Below the pieces are notes generated by a model. It did not search any database. It saw nothing but the letters and a program-made list of their open reading frames with translations, and was not told the DNA's origin. DNA of 64,000 bases from the NCBI GenBank assembly GCA_038501625.1, contig JAZAYU010000925.1, positions 1 through 64,000 of the forward strand. Reading direction: 5' to 3'. Below are positions 23,721-34,444 of the stretch, one piece after another. Position 1 is the stretch's first letter, and every line of letters starts with the position of its first letter. Source of the DNA: Corbicula japonica (Eukaryota; Mollusca; Bivalvia; Venerida; Cyrenidae). Position numbers and translations under genes: made by a program.

Positions 23721-25276
23721 GTGCTTAATAACTTCTTCTGTGCCCAGTCGTCACTTGATGATAGCACTACTCATCTTCACACTTTACGCGCACTGTCACA
23801 TCCATCATTGTCTAGTATACAAATTCTTGAACAAGACGTTAAAGATGTCCTTTCATCTCTAAACGTTTCAAAAGCTTCTGGTCCAGATTTGGTGAACCCG
23901 CGTCTTCTAAAGGAAGGCTCAATCATTTTAGCTCAACCTCTTTCTCACCTCTTTAATACATTAGTGCAAAACGCGTACTTTCCTTCTTGTTGGAAGATTG
24001 CGAACGTATCTCCAATATTTAAGAAATCTGACCCATCTGACCCCAGTAACTATCTCACTCTTAAGCTGTCTTAGCAAGGTAATGGAGAGATGCATAATGA
24101 AATATCTATTTAATTATCTCATTGATCATAGTATCTTAACGCCATTCCAATCTGGTTTCATTCCAACTGACTCAACTGTTAATCAACTAGTTTCTATATA
24201 CAACGACATTTGTAAGGCTCTTGACGAAGGTAAAGAAGTAAGAATGGTCTTCTGTGACGTATCAAAAGCGTGTCTGGCATAGAGGATTAATCATCAAACT
24301 TAAATCTATTGGTATTGACGGTAATTTACTTTCTTGGTTTAGCTCATACTTATCTGACATGAAGCAGATAAACTGTTATAATAATGCAACCTCTACACTT
24401 ATGAACGTCTCTGTCGGTGTTCCTCAAGGCTCCATCTTAGGGCCTGTTCTGTTCTTAATTTACATAAATGACATTGTTAATGAAATAAATTTCAAAATCC
24501 GCTTGTTTGCTGACGACACTAGCCTTTATGTAATTGTCGATAATCCCTTAATTGCCTCTGAAACATTGAACTCTGATTTGTCTAAAATCGAAAATTGGGC
24601 AAACACTTGGTTGGTGTCATTCAACGCTAGTAAAACTGAATCTCTAATTATAAGCAGGAAAATTCATAAGCCAAACCACCCTCTCTTCTTGAACAATACA
24701 CCTATTTAAGAAGTGTCTGAACACAAGCACCTTGGTATATTTTTATCTAATGATGGTAAATGGTCAACCACCATCAAATTTATCATTGAAAAGGCTTGGA
24801 AAAGAATTTTCATTTTACGATAATATAAGTTTCTATTAAACAGAAAAGTATTAGAACGTATGTATTTTAGCTTTATTAGGCCCCTGTTAGAATATGGACA
24901 CATTGTCTGGTCTAACTGTACTGTTGAACAATCGAATTCACTCGAATCTATTCAAATAGAAGCTGCTAGAATTGTTACAGGTGCAACCAAACTCTGTGAA
25001 ATCACAAAATTGTATCAAGAGCTTCAATGGCAAAAACTAAGTGAACGCAGAAAACACCACAAACTAGTCTTATTCTACAAAATAAATAACAGTCTTGTAC
25101 CAAACTACCTTCAGTCTAAGCTACCAACCATCAACCAATCCAGAACCACTTACTCATTAAGAAATAATTGCGACCTTACTCAAGTTCATTTTAAAACGAC
25201 ACTCATCGCGAATCATTTCTACCTAGCACTGTCCATGAATGGAATAATCTTCCAAGTGCCACCAAAAATAGCTTAA
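23721..25276 (+). pseudogene. LINE ORF: reverse transcriptase
   Basis: Frames joined by shifts near 24060 and 24275 give the RT blocks in order: VSKASGPD, WKIANVSPIFKK, LLSCLSKVMER, FQSGFIPTDST, VFCDVSKA, GVPQGSILGPVLFLIYIND, the catalytic RLFADDTSLY (about 24500) and NASKTE, then thumb HLGIFLS and RPLLEYGHIVW. Stops lie at about 24708 and 24822. The catalytic Asp pair is intact, but the chain is not translatable. Confidence 0.82.
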
Positions 25277-25653
25277 CACTTACAAGTTTTAAATCCAATT
25301 TGATAGGCAACATCCGCAAGCCCCCACCTTTTTACAGCATAGGACCTAGAGTTCTCCAAATTCACCACACCAGACTACGTCTTAACTGTAGCTCACCTAA
25401 CGATCACTTATTTAGATGTAACGTAGTTGAATCCCCTCTATGCACCTGTGGTGATAGAGAAAATACAGACCACTATTTCCTTAAATGTCCGAACTTTTCA
25501 GATCAACGACGATTATATCTTAATGGCCTCCCATGTCCTCCTCTTATAAACAATCTACTGTTTGGGTCTGAACATCTCTCAAAGGAAGCCAACATTATGT
25601 TATTCACTTATGTACAGATGTATATTCAATCTACACGCAGGTTCCTAAGCTAG
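25277..25653 (+). pseudogene. LINE ORF: C-terminal cysteine/histidine segment
   Basis: After a frameshift near 25280 the frame reads LTSFKSNL, then HHTRLRLNC and SPLCTCGDRENTDHYFLKCPNF, a CxC...H...C arrangement usual at the end of this LINE type. It ends at a TAG after RRFLS, probably the original stop. Confidence 0.75.
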
Positions 25654-25666
25654 GTCTAGAGTTTGG

Positions 25667-25670
25667 CATA

Positions 25671-25726
<56 letters not shown>

Positions 25727-25743
25727 TTTCTCCCTCTCTCTCT

Positions 25744-25776
<33 letters not shown>

Positions 25777-25779
25777 CTT
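25667..25779. repeat. (TC)n microsatellite
   Basis: About 110 bp of CT repeats with a few interruptions, within the LINE 3' UTR. It generates a spurious minus-strand Arg-Glu frame. Confidence 0.95.
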
Positions 25780-25977
25780 TCTTCCCTCTATTATTATACT
25801 TCTTAAACGATATTTTTTACCGGACAAATATATGCACAAATAATGTATTGTATTTAACTACCCATGGAGAAAAGTTTATATAAGCGTTTTCGCTTGTTCT
25901 TTAATCCATATCATGACATTATTATCATTGTATTATATTATTATATGTGCATTTACTTGAATAAATACTGTTTAAAC

Positions 25978-25991
25978 CAACCTAACGCATT
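25978..25991. repeat. Target-site duplication, right copy
   Basis: Exact copy of 21939-21952, right after the LINE 3' end. Confidence 0.85.
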
Positions 25992-26082
25992 GAATTCAAA
26001 TTCGCAAAAAAATATGCCTTCAGCGCCGTCTTGATTTTGTTAAAAGCTTATGCCAAAGACCGACTAGCTTTTTGGAAAGCAA

Positions 26083-28194
26083 AATTTTGTATTGTCTATT
26101 ATTGAAAGTTTCATGACCCGATTTGATACTTCTGCAAAAGTATGTGTATTCGCATGACTGTTCCAAAGATTATTTTGTTGATTCAAAACCAAATTAGAAC
26201 TAAGTAAAGCTTTAACTTGTAGTGTCTATTATTTTCAGTTTCATTACCCGATTTAAGATTTCTGCAAAACTGCGTGTTCTGGTGTTCCAAAGATAAATTT
26301 TACATTCAAAACCTTATAAGACATTAGCAACCAGTTGATTAGTGGCAAAATGCAAGATAACAGTTAAGCAAAATTATTAAGAAAGTACCGACGGATGTAT
26401 CCATATCGTGCTAGCTAAACCATGTAAAACATTCCCTGGGATACCACTGATTCCCGAGTTTCACAAAATGCTGCACAAGTTCGTAGATTCGTTGTCAGCA
26501 AAATAAGTACTACTACTAGCTAATCTCTTTTCATTGTTCTCTATACATTTTATTTGCTTTCGTTTAATAAATTTATAAGCTGAACATCTTTGGTTTATCA
26601 TACACAGTGTACATTTACTAGACAAAATCTATGTACGTGTACATGTTTATTGTTTCGTTGTCGGAAATATCTTTATGAGTAATAAGCCTAGCTGATAAGA
26701 AGCTTGAGAGAGGATTTAAAAATAGGTACAGACTCCAAATGTGACGTCCTTCAACAGCCAATACGAGGCCTCTAGGTTTTTATAGATAACGACCGAGTAA
26801 GAGTCTATCCATAAATAAAGACTGTGTAAGAGCCTAATTATCTAAATTATCCGTTCCGTCTGGAACGTGGTCTTTGCTTTACATCACTGTTAACCGGTGT
26901 TCAGGTAGAAAGCTCAAGTTTGGTCCATTATAATATGTCGGTCATCAGGTTGACCGACAATTACAAAGTCTCTACCTGGGGAAAAAACCAGCACCGTCAC
27001 GGCGACAGCGCCTAGCATTGCATTCTGACGACGCAACCAATAAAACTTTTAAAACAATTTAAACTTTTCCGACTCGTTCTTCATTGTCAGTAAAATTCAA
27101 TGCCAGCCTGCCCTTTGCCACAGTGCTCGTAAAATGTATATATTCCAATCACATCTAAGAATAAATGTCAGTCCTATATGAAGACTGCTAACTCATTAAT
27201 ATTAGCCGGGAACAGAGAAAAGTTAATGTCGACAAATTTACACAATTTTAGAACATCAGGTAGAAACATAATGTCCCTATGTTCGCCGGCTTAGTCGGCG
27301 TCACCCGTGAGTCGCCCAAGTATGAGTATGTGTTTTAATTAAAACCACAAAACACTTGCGTAAGTCACATATAATTTCATTGAAAACAGTAATAAATCCT
27401 CCGGTTCCGCACGTTATTTTACTTTGAATTTAGTCGCTTTACATGGCGTTTTATTTAAAATGAAATTTTGGGTTGACTTTTTTTAGCAAAAACAATTTCT
27501 TCCCAAATGATATGTGTGTTTTCAAAGTTTAAGTCGTAAGAACTAATAATTCGACAATTATCATGAGTTAAGATTGGCAAACTGAACGTTCATAGATACA
27601 TGCTGCAGCACATATCCACATATTTATAAATTACAGTAAATATACAAATCAGGCAAAACATTGTTTTGCTCTTCGACAAAGCCAGTAAAGAAATCGATAG
27701 ACAACATAATTAATTTATTAAACATGGTTGAATAAAGACCAGATCATGAAATGTTAAAAATAAAAACAGTTATATGCTAACACGTTGTATTTTTAAGCTT
27801 TTTATTTTTAGATGTATTTTTAATTTTACAAAGCGTTTTTGAATATAATTACTAACAAATTGCTATCATTTTAAACAATATTCCCCTATTAAAAAAACTT
27901 AAGTCGAATCGCAGTGTAACGATCGTTTCAGTTTCATGTCAAGAACTAGTTTAATTATTTAATGGATTAATTAATAAACGGTATGTATTGACAAAACTAT
28001 GTAATCGAATTATTGATTCATATGCATTTGCTAATTAAAAAAGGGCAAGCGTTGTCATAATTATAATGGAAACAAAACTCATTTAAAGAAGCCGCAGTAA
28101 TTGATGGAATACATATAATATACATATTGAAGCATATGGACACTTTTCGTTATCATAAAAATCCGTTAATAAGGCAAATACGGCTTATTTTCAG
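26083..28194. other. E8-E9 intron, distal part
   Basis: Nothing recognised beyond AT-rich DNA. It ends with acceptor cttattttcag. Confidence 0.4.
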
Positions 28195-28311
28195 ATATTA
28201 ATGAGTGTTTGTTGGACAACACTTGTCACAATGGAGGGACGTGTGTAAACACTGTCGGAAGTTACACGTGTAACTACTTGAATGGTTCAACAGGCGGACA
28301 TTGCGAGACAT
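28195..28311 (+). CDS. EGF exon E9 (fifth cysteine lost)
   Basis: Acceptor cttattttcag; donor GACAT|GTAAGC. It begins DINEC and keeps NTC, GTC, TC and GHC, but the fifth cysteine is tyrosine (CNYLNG) and tryptophan is serine. Its partner E6 lost a different cysteine, so the losses are independent. Confidence 0.75.
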
Positions 28312-28429
28312 GTAAGCAGAACATAACTTACATCACATAACATACGATTAATCTTACAAACATGACATTCTACAGCCCTCTGCAAATTTAACCCGTCTAC
28401 AGTTCACACTGTTTATAATATGCTCACCC

Positions 28430-28600
28430 CTTTGTTTAAATGGGAATCTTGTAATGAAACCAGTCTAGAAATAGATGAATAGGGAACTTTGAAGGCGACC
28501 GAACACGACAAATATGAAAATATTGAGGCTCTGTGTGATTGGGTCTGTTCATAACGGAAATGCATTTTATTGTCCAAGCAGCCAAGCTCCAGGTATATCA
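28430..28600 (+). repeat. Dispersed repeat family B, copy B2
   Basis: Diverged copy: 'gatgaatagggaactttga', 'atatgaaaatattga' and 'tgttcat' align with the copies at 12.4 and 37.3 kb. Confidence 0.5.
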
Positions 28601-29471
28601 ATATTAACTCTTATACAATTTCGATCCAATTCCAAACGATGGTATTCATATGACGGTGAAGCTCGATCTTTTATTTTAGCCCACAGTAGCTGATTTTTTT
28701 TCACTCCAGAGGCTCTGGTCTCAATGAAGTAATTGAATTTCCATCGTTTTCCTTTTCAATTGCCTTGTTTTTGCAAGTTTGTTGAGTTGATGCGTGGGTT
28801 ACAGCTTAGTCACCTAGACAACTTGTATTCGTTTGTTCATATGGAAACCTGTTGTTCACCCTGGAACCTGATTTAAACCATCATTGGTAAGTTGTTTTGC
28901 CACTGTGCGTTTTAAGGCGATAATCAATCGGGTTCTCAATTTTGTTTATTATTTCTGGTGTCCTTTTAGATGTTTGTGGATACTGTGTCTTTTGCATGTT
29001 GCCATTCCAGATAAAAAATAACATGTTTTTATTTGTTTTATTCCTAGGGATACGTCAATGTTAAGTCAATTTACAGATATCATACATTGTCGTAAAGGTA
29101 TTTTAAAGGGTTTGTTTTTCGATCGTTGAAATTGGTTTGAAATCTTTACTTTGGCGATTGAAGTTATCCGCACGAAAGATACTTAATACTTCACTTGTGT
29201 TTATTTTTTAACCTCTAATGTGGTAAGGATGTTAGACCGACTTACTAAAATCCCACAGTTTTTGATTGATATTGAACGATTTAAATCGAGGTCTTTATTA
29301 GTGTTTTATTCATTCATTTTTTTGTGATTTGTAAAATATTGTTGTTGTTTAGGAATAATTTATTGTTCAACGTTTTGGAAAGGTAATGCGTCGGTATTTT
29401 GAAATTTTCATTGAATCAAGATTGTGTTAGTTTTGTAAGTTTATTATTCGTGTGAAATATTGTTCTTACAG
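28601..29471. other. E9-E10 intron remainder
   Basis: Homologous in patches to the E6-E7 intron. It lacks the foldback element found there. Confidence 0.5.
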
Positions 29472-29588
29472 TTGACGATCCATGTTTGTTATTGAAGCCA
29501 TGCCAGCATGGAGGAACATGCTCATATACACAAGGAAGGTTAAATTGCCTGTGTATAAGTGGCTGAACTGGCGGACAGTGTCAAACAG
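29472..29588 (+). pseudogene. EGF exon E10 (in-frame stop)
   Basis: Acceptor gttcttacag; donor ACAG|GTAATA. It encodes [17 protein letters not shown] and GQC, with six cysteines. The conserved tryptophan codon of GW is TGA (ISG-stop-TGG). If included it would end the protein after about ten EGF domains; as a symmetric exon it can be skipped in frame. A sequencing error or allele is possible, but it reads cleanly. Partner: E7. Confidence 0.8.
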
Positions 29589-29611
29589 GTAATATGTCGC
29601 TGTTAAATTCA

Positions 29612-31285
29612 ATCTTTTTTGTGTCGCCTGCGACAGCAGGTAGACACATAGGGATCCTATTGTCCGGCGGCGTCATATTCGTCGTCGTCGTCGTCGGTGC
29701 CGTTTCCGGTAGTCCCCCAACTTTAACCTGAAACTAAATGTTGCCTTTAACTTTGAAAGTACTTGTCCTATTCACTTCATACTTGGAATATATCATCAGC
29801 ATGAACAATGCCATCTGTGACGACAAGAATGATAACTCCAGTTTAAATATTTTTTGAGTAATGCCCCTTTCAAATGCAACTTTAACCTGAAACTTAATGT
29901 TGCCTATAACTTTGAAAGTACTTCACCTATTCACTTCATACTTGGAATATATCATCAGCATGAACAATGCCATCTGTGACGACAAGAATGATAACTCCAG
30001 TTTTAATATTTTTTGAGTAATGCCCCTTTCGAATGCAACTTTAACCTGAAACTTAATGTTGCCTATAACTTTGAAAGTACTTGTCCTATTCACTTCATAC
30101 TGAGAATAAAGCATCAGCATGAACAATGCCATATGTGACGACAAGAATGATAACTCCAGTTTCAATATTTTTTGAGTTATGTCCCTTTCAAATGCAACTT
30201 TAACCTGAAACTTAATGTTGCCTATAACTTTGAAAGTACTTGCCCTATTCACTTCATACTGAGAATATAGCATCAGCACGAACAATGCCATCTGCGACGA
30301 CAAGAATGATAACTCAAGTTTCAAAATTTTTTGAGGTATGCCCCTTTCAAATGCAACTTTAACCTGAAACTTAATGTTGCCTATAACTTTGAAAGTACTT
30401 GTCCTATTCACTTCGTACTTGGAATATATCATCTGCATGAACAATGCCATCTGTGACGACTAGAATGATAACTCCAGTTTCAATATTTTTTGAGTTATGT
30501 CCCTTTCAAATGCAACTTTAACCTGAAACTTAATGTTGCCTATAACTTTGAAAGTACTTGCCCTATTCACTTCATACTGAGAATATAGCATCAGCACGAA
30601 CAATGCCATCTGCGACGACAAGAATGATAACTCAAGTTTCAAAATTTTTTGAGTTATGTCCCTTTCAAATGCAACTTTAACATGAAACTTAATGTTGACT
30701 TTAACTTTGAAAGTACTTGTCCTATTCACTTCATACTTGGAATATATTTGAACAATGCCATCTATGACGACAAGAATGATAACTCCAGTTTCAATATTTT
30801 TTGAGTTATGCCCCTTTAAAATGCAACTTTAACCTGAAATTTAATGTTGCCATTTAACATTGAAAGTACTTGTCCCATTCACTTTATACTTGGAATATTT
30901 TATCAGCATGAACATTCCATCTGTGACGACAAGAATGATAACTCCAGTTTCAATATTTTATGAGTTATGTCCCTTTCAAATGCAACTTTAACATGAAACA
31001 TAGTGTTGCCTGTAAAATGGAAAGAACTTGTTCAATTAATTCACTTAATACTTTGAATAACGCATCTGCATTTACAAACCAATTTTTGAAGATGATAACT
31101 CAGGTTTCACCATTATTTTAGTTAATCCCCTTTTAAATGCAATTTAGATGACACATGTGTTCTGTGGTGTAGTATTGAAATCAACTTAAATAAAATATTT
31201 TTATTATATATGATTAAACTTAGGCCCACATTTCAACTTTTTCCATGCAGGCGACACATGTGTTCCGCGGAACACAACATTCTAG
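29612..31285 (+). mobile_element. Helentron-like (HINE-type) element with minisatellite core
   Basis: It begins A|TC at 29612. A 12-bp 'tgtgtcgcctgc' at 29620 is repeated inverted at 31247. Near the 3' end is a perfect 18-bp palindrome (tgtgttccgcggaacaca, 31259-31276), followed 5 bp later by CTAG|T. TC start, sub-terminal inverted repeats, 3' hairpin, CTAG end and A/T insertion site match non-autonomous Helitron/Helentron elements. A 5' GC-rich part (cgtcgtcgtcgtcgtcgg) precedes the tandem repeats. It has no coding capacity. It lies in the E10-E11 intron. Confidence 0.7.
29717..31090. repeat. Minisatellite array, ~155-158-bp unit, about nine copies
   Basis: Each unit contains 'actttaacctgaaactta', 'ctttgaaagtacttgtcc', 'attcacttcatac' and 'gacgacaagaatgataact'. 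Central copies are highly alike; those at the right edge diverge. Because the unit is close to a multiple of three, it gives long repetitive open frames on the minus strand, which are not genes. Confidence 0.9.
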
Positions 31286-31865
31286 TTTATTTTAAGCGTT
31301 GATCCAATTTTGGAAAAAAAAAACAACAAAAAATTATCGAAACTAAGAAATAAGCACCGTCTGTTCTATTAGAAATAAGACTTTTAAATGTGTTTCTTAA
31401 CATATTCTTACCAACTGAAAGACACACTCTTTAAATTACCAATAGAAGCACGGCATAAAAGAACGCACCTATGTTGAACCAATAGATTTTCGCCATGACT
31501 GGTGACTGGGTTTGAAATTTCAATACCTTAGGATCAAGTGAACTCCAATTTGGTTGTCTACTCAATTGTAACAGTTTGGCTTCCATTTGACCATATTTGC
31601 CAGATCATAAGCAAGATTTGTAGGAGGCATGGCTTACATTAATCATTTATAACTATAACGAAACGGTTCAATAAGATAATTATATATTCCACACAAAGGC
31701 TTAACTAAAGTACTTGCCTAAAGGTTAACCGTTAAACTTCGACATTTATTTTGTTCGCTTGTCTACCCAATTCTTGTTAAGATATCATTGTCATCAACTG
31801 GGTGTTTGTCATCTCTTCGATTAAAATGTATTGCAAAGTCAAATATCACAGAATAATTTGATTTG
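31286..31865. other. Intronic non-coding DNA
   Basis: Nothing recognised. Confidence 0.4.
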
Positions 31866-31869
31866 AAAG

Positions 31870-32220
31870 TGAAATAAGTATATCAGGAAAAGCCACATCC
31901 CGGAGATACATAGCCAAAGGTAGCGAGGAAAAGCGAGAATGGATAATAATATAATAAATTTCAATAAAGACACAACAAACAATTCGCGATAATGGGAATC
32001 CGGGAGTTACCGCCTTGGACGGTAGATGGCGAAACAATTTTCCAATGAGGAAAAAACAGGTTCCTAAGTGCACTAACCTCACACTTTCCCAAAAAAGTTT
32101 TGATATTACCGAACAGATACAAGTTGTCTTAGTGAATTGTACAATCAACCAATCTACTCGGCAAAGTTGCATGCAAACGCACACAAACGTATGATCATGT
32201 ATACATGTATAATGAAAGGC
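31870..32220 (+). mobile_element. Family A repeat, copy A2
   Basis: Contains 'tatcagga', 'gttaccgccttgg', 'aacctcacac' and 'gttgcatgcaaacgcacaca'; diverged. Directly followed by A3. Confidence 0.65.
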
Positions 32221-32239
32221 GATACTCACAAAACACATC

Positions 32240-32560
32240 ATTACCAAATATCCAAATATCCAAAAGGTAGAGAGGAAAAGAGAGCATGTGTTGTTAAGTA
32301 ATAAGTTTCAAAGAAGTCATCACAACTTACGATCATGAGAACCTGAGAAGTTACCGCCTTCGAACGGTCATTTCGAACAAATTTGCCCCGGCGGATTTAA
32401 ACCAGGTACTAGGGTACAGCAACCTCAAACTTTCAAACTTACCCTAACACATTTTCATATAAAAACAAATACAAAAGTTGGCCTTTTGAATTATCTCTAA
32501 CCTACCCAAAACTCTACAACGTTGCATGCAAAAATAATTGCCAAGCGAAATTGGCAGGTA
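32240..32560 (+). mobile_element. Family A repeat, copy A3
   Basis: Contains 'agagaggaaaagagagcat', 'gttaccgcctt', 'tttaaaccaggta' and 'gttgcatgcaaaa'. It is tandem with A2 just upstream of E11. Confidence 0.65.
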
Positions 32561-32656
32561 CATAACCATTCTTAAAATAAAACTTACCGAATACAATCGA
32601 ATTATAAGAAGAGAATATCATTTAACTTTTGTTAAGAAGTAAAATTTCATTTTCAG

Positions 32657-32773
32657 ACATCGATGAATGTTTGACCACTAATCCTTGTCAGCATGGCGTG
32701 ACTTGCAATAACACTCCGGGTAATTACAACTGCCAGTGTTCGAGTGGATGGACCGGAAGTCGGTGTGAGACAG
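32657..32773 (+). CDS. EGF exon E11
   Basis: Acceptor tttcattttcag; donor ACAG|GTAGAA. It encodes DIDEC, NPC, VTC, NNTPGNYNC, QC and SRC with GWTG: six cysteines and complete calcium-type residues. It is the intact partner of E8. Confidence 0.87.
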
Positions 32774-33465
32774 GTAGAAGAAATCATGTTAATATTTTGA
32801 GTGGTATGAAATCTCTTGAAAGAAAATGTTGAACAGAGAGGTCTAGGAACGTTTTTTCTGTTATATTCCACATTGGTATACATGTATGCAGTTTCTACAG
32901 GCAAAACTCGTTATCCTTGCTATTGCAAATGGTTTTCATGACAACGAGTGCTCACTAGTTACTGCATGACATAATAATATAAATATAAAAATGGCACATG
33001 ATTCTGTTCAACAATGTGCTTTACACAGATTGTAATAGGAAAATGCTCAACTACCATGTATCAGCATTCAACTGCTAAACATCATAACTTGGTACATACA
33101 TACACAGTCTATTTAGTACTGTCAGGAATTTTTACCGCACATGTCCAACAACACGATCAGCGTGGTATAATATTGTCTTAAATAACCGTTAATATACAAC
33201 TCCTATCTTTTTTATAAACAATTTGAAAGTTTGGATGTACTATTTTGCTTGGTAGCATTTCGGTTTGCCAAATATCACCAGATACGTTTCCGGCTTAAAT
33301 ATCTGTGCCAATAACTTGTGGCAGTGCTCAATACAACGCAAAGATTCAAAATATATTCAAGAAATAATGGCGGTCTTATATGTAAGCGCGCATTCGGTTC
33401 TAGCTGAAAAAGAGAAAATTTCCGAAAATTTAACAGCTAAAAGCGATAGCAGGTAAAAACTTTGA
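32774..33465. other. E11 downstream intron
   Basis: Non-coding; parts match the intron after E8 (see 20101-21481). Confidence 0.5.
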
Positions 33466-33640
33466 AATCATATTGTTCGGCGTCGTCGTCGACAGAGGCG
33501 GTCACGGCGTCACCGTTAAGTTCACCAAAATGAATATGAAACATAATGTTGAGTATAACTTTGAAATTACTTGTCCTATAAACTTAATTCTTTCAAGATA
33601 TCTAGTGCAAGACCGGTTCAATGCTGCAACAAGAATAATA
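33466..33640 (+). repeat. Degenerate single unit of the Helentron-like element
   Basis: 'attgttcggcg', 'cgtcgtcgtcg' and one worn minisatellite unit ('aacataatgttgagtata', 'cttgtccta') align with the element at 29.6 kb. It is a short or decayed copy. Confidence 0.55.
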
Positions 33641-34179
33641 ACGTCCATATGAATATTGTTTCGAACTACACAGTAATGTATTCCCTTGTTTATTCTGCGC
33701 TGCTAATTGACACGGGTCTTGTTTTGTCCACATATCTGGACCGTTTATTGCATAATTGGCATTTCATTGCGTACCCATTTTATGTTCCAACTTTTCAATA
33801 AATTGTCAAACAGTTACTCAAAGATGACAGCGATACTTTTTGGTAAAACATGACTTGACCTTAATGTACGCACCGATTTCCGTTTAAGTTTTGCAGTAAA
33901 ATTCAAAATATTCTAAAAGTTATTTGGCAATAAATATCAATTTTATTTCCTTTACTATTTTATTATTATTTAATATCGCAAGTGTCGGTAACGTATCTGA
34001 AACAGAAATAAATGATAAATTTTAGCTGATTTTTTTAATTCGCGCTCTGGCATGAGCGCGAAATACGCGAAAATTAATCCAAAGCGAAATACAATGATAC
34101 CACAGTATTCAAATTATTACCGTTTTACTTCTATATGGACAACTGTTTAAAATTGTGAAATATAAATATCAGTAATGTC
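33641..34179. other. Intronic non-coding DNA
   Basis: Nothing recognised. Confidence 0.4.
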
Positions 34180-34428
34180 CGCATCCAGAAATCACTCCTC
34201 GTTCCCTTTGGCAAAAAAGTGGAGAGGAAAATAGAGGATATTTAAAAACTATCAATCAACGAATAATCGAACAATAAAACCCGAGAAAATACCGCCTTGT
34301 AACGGTCAGAAGCAAAACAGTTTCCCACATGGGAATTTATATAATGTTCTATGGTGCACCAGCCTCACAGATGCCCCCAAAAGCCAATAATGTGTAAATG
34401 TGAATCAATATTAACATTTTTTTCTAAT
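34180..34428 (+). mobile_element. Family A repeat, copy A4
   Basis: Diverged copy ('gtggagaggaaaatagagga', 'aaaataccgccttg', 'ggtgcaccagcctcacaga'), interrupted at its 3' side by the LINE insertion that follows. Confidence 0.6.
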
Positions 34429-34444
34429 AACATTTTATAAACGA
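34429..34444. repeat. Target-site duplication, left copy
   Basis: 'aacattttataaacga', repeated at 36850-36865. Confidence 0.8.

Larger units (their letters stand above)
21953..25977 (+). mobile_element. CR1/Jockey-group LINE, about 4.0 kb, defective
   Basis: The insertion is bounded by an exact 14-bp direct repeat. It holds a 5' leader, a reading frame with a 2A-like motif, an AP-type endonuclease, a reverse transcriptase with FADD, a C-terminal CxC...H...C segment, a TC-rich 3' UTR and an A/T-rich end (ttgaataaatactg). The order and motifs are those of non-LTR retrotransposons of the CR1/Jockey group; the exact clade is not certain. At least six stops or frameshifts make it inactive, but both ends seem present. 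It lies between E8 and E9 in gene-sense orientation. Confidence 0.85.
21482..26082. mobile_element. TIR DNA element carrying a nested LINE
   Basis: The outer ends are inverted repeats. A 23-bp exact match begins 'gctttccaaaaagctagtcg' on the left, with its reverse complement ending at 26082. Similarity continues inward for about 30 more bp, including 'caagacggc'. Removing the nested LINE leaves a ~560-bp non-coding element, MITE-like. No clear target duplication was found, so the superfamily is undetermined. Confidence 0.75.
28140..33200 (+). repeat. Segmental duplication, copy 2 (E9-E10-E11)
   Basis: This block parallels about 10.3-21.4 kb (E6-E7-E8). Exon partners share splice sites exactly (T|GTAAGC, G|GTAATA, G|GTAGAA). 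Introns match in places: 'cttact(g/a)aaat' precedes a 'gattt' motif near 10825 and 29245. Later insertions make the copies differ in length. Confidence 0.75.

Noticed and set aside
25645..25839. Minus-strand Arg/Glu-rich frame
   Set aside because: Direct translation of the (TC)n microsatellite.
29923..30729. Long repetitive minus-strand open frames (MALFMLMLYSQYEVNR-type repeats)
   Set aside because: They are translations of the ~155-bp minisatellite; the frame stays open only because the unit is repeated. No domain, start context or splice support.
29700..31090. CRISPR-like direct repeats
   Set aside because: The genome is eukaryotic, the units are ~155 bp without unique spacers, and they sit inside a Helentron-like element.
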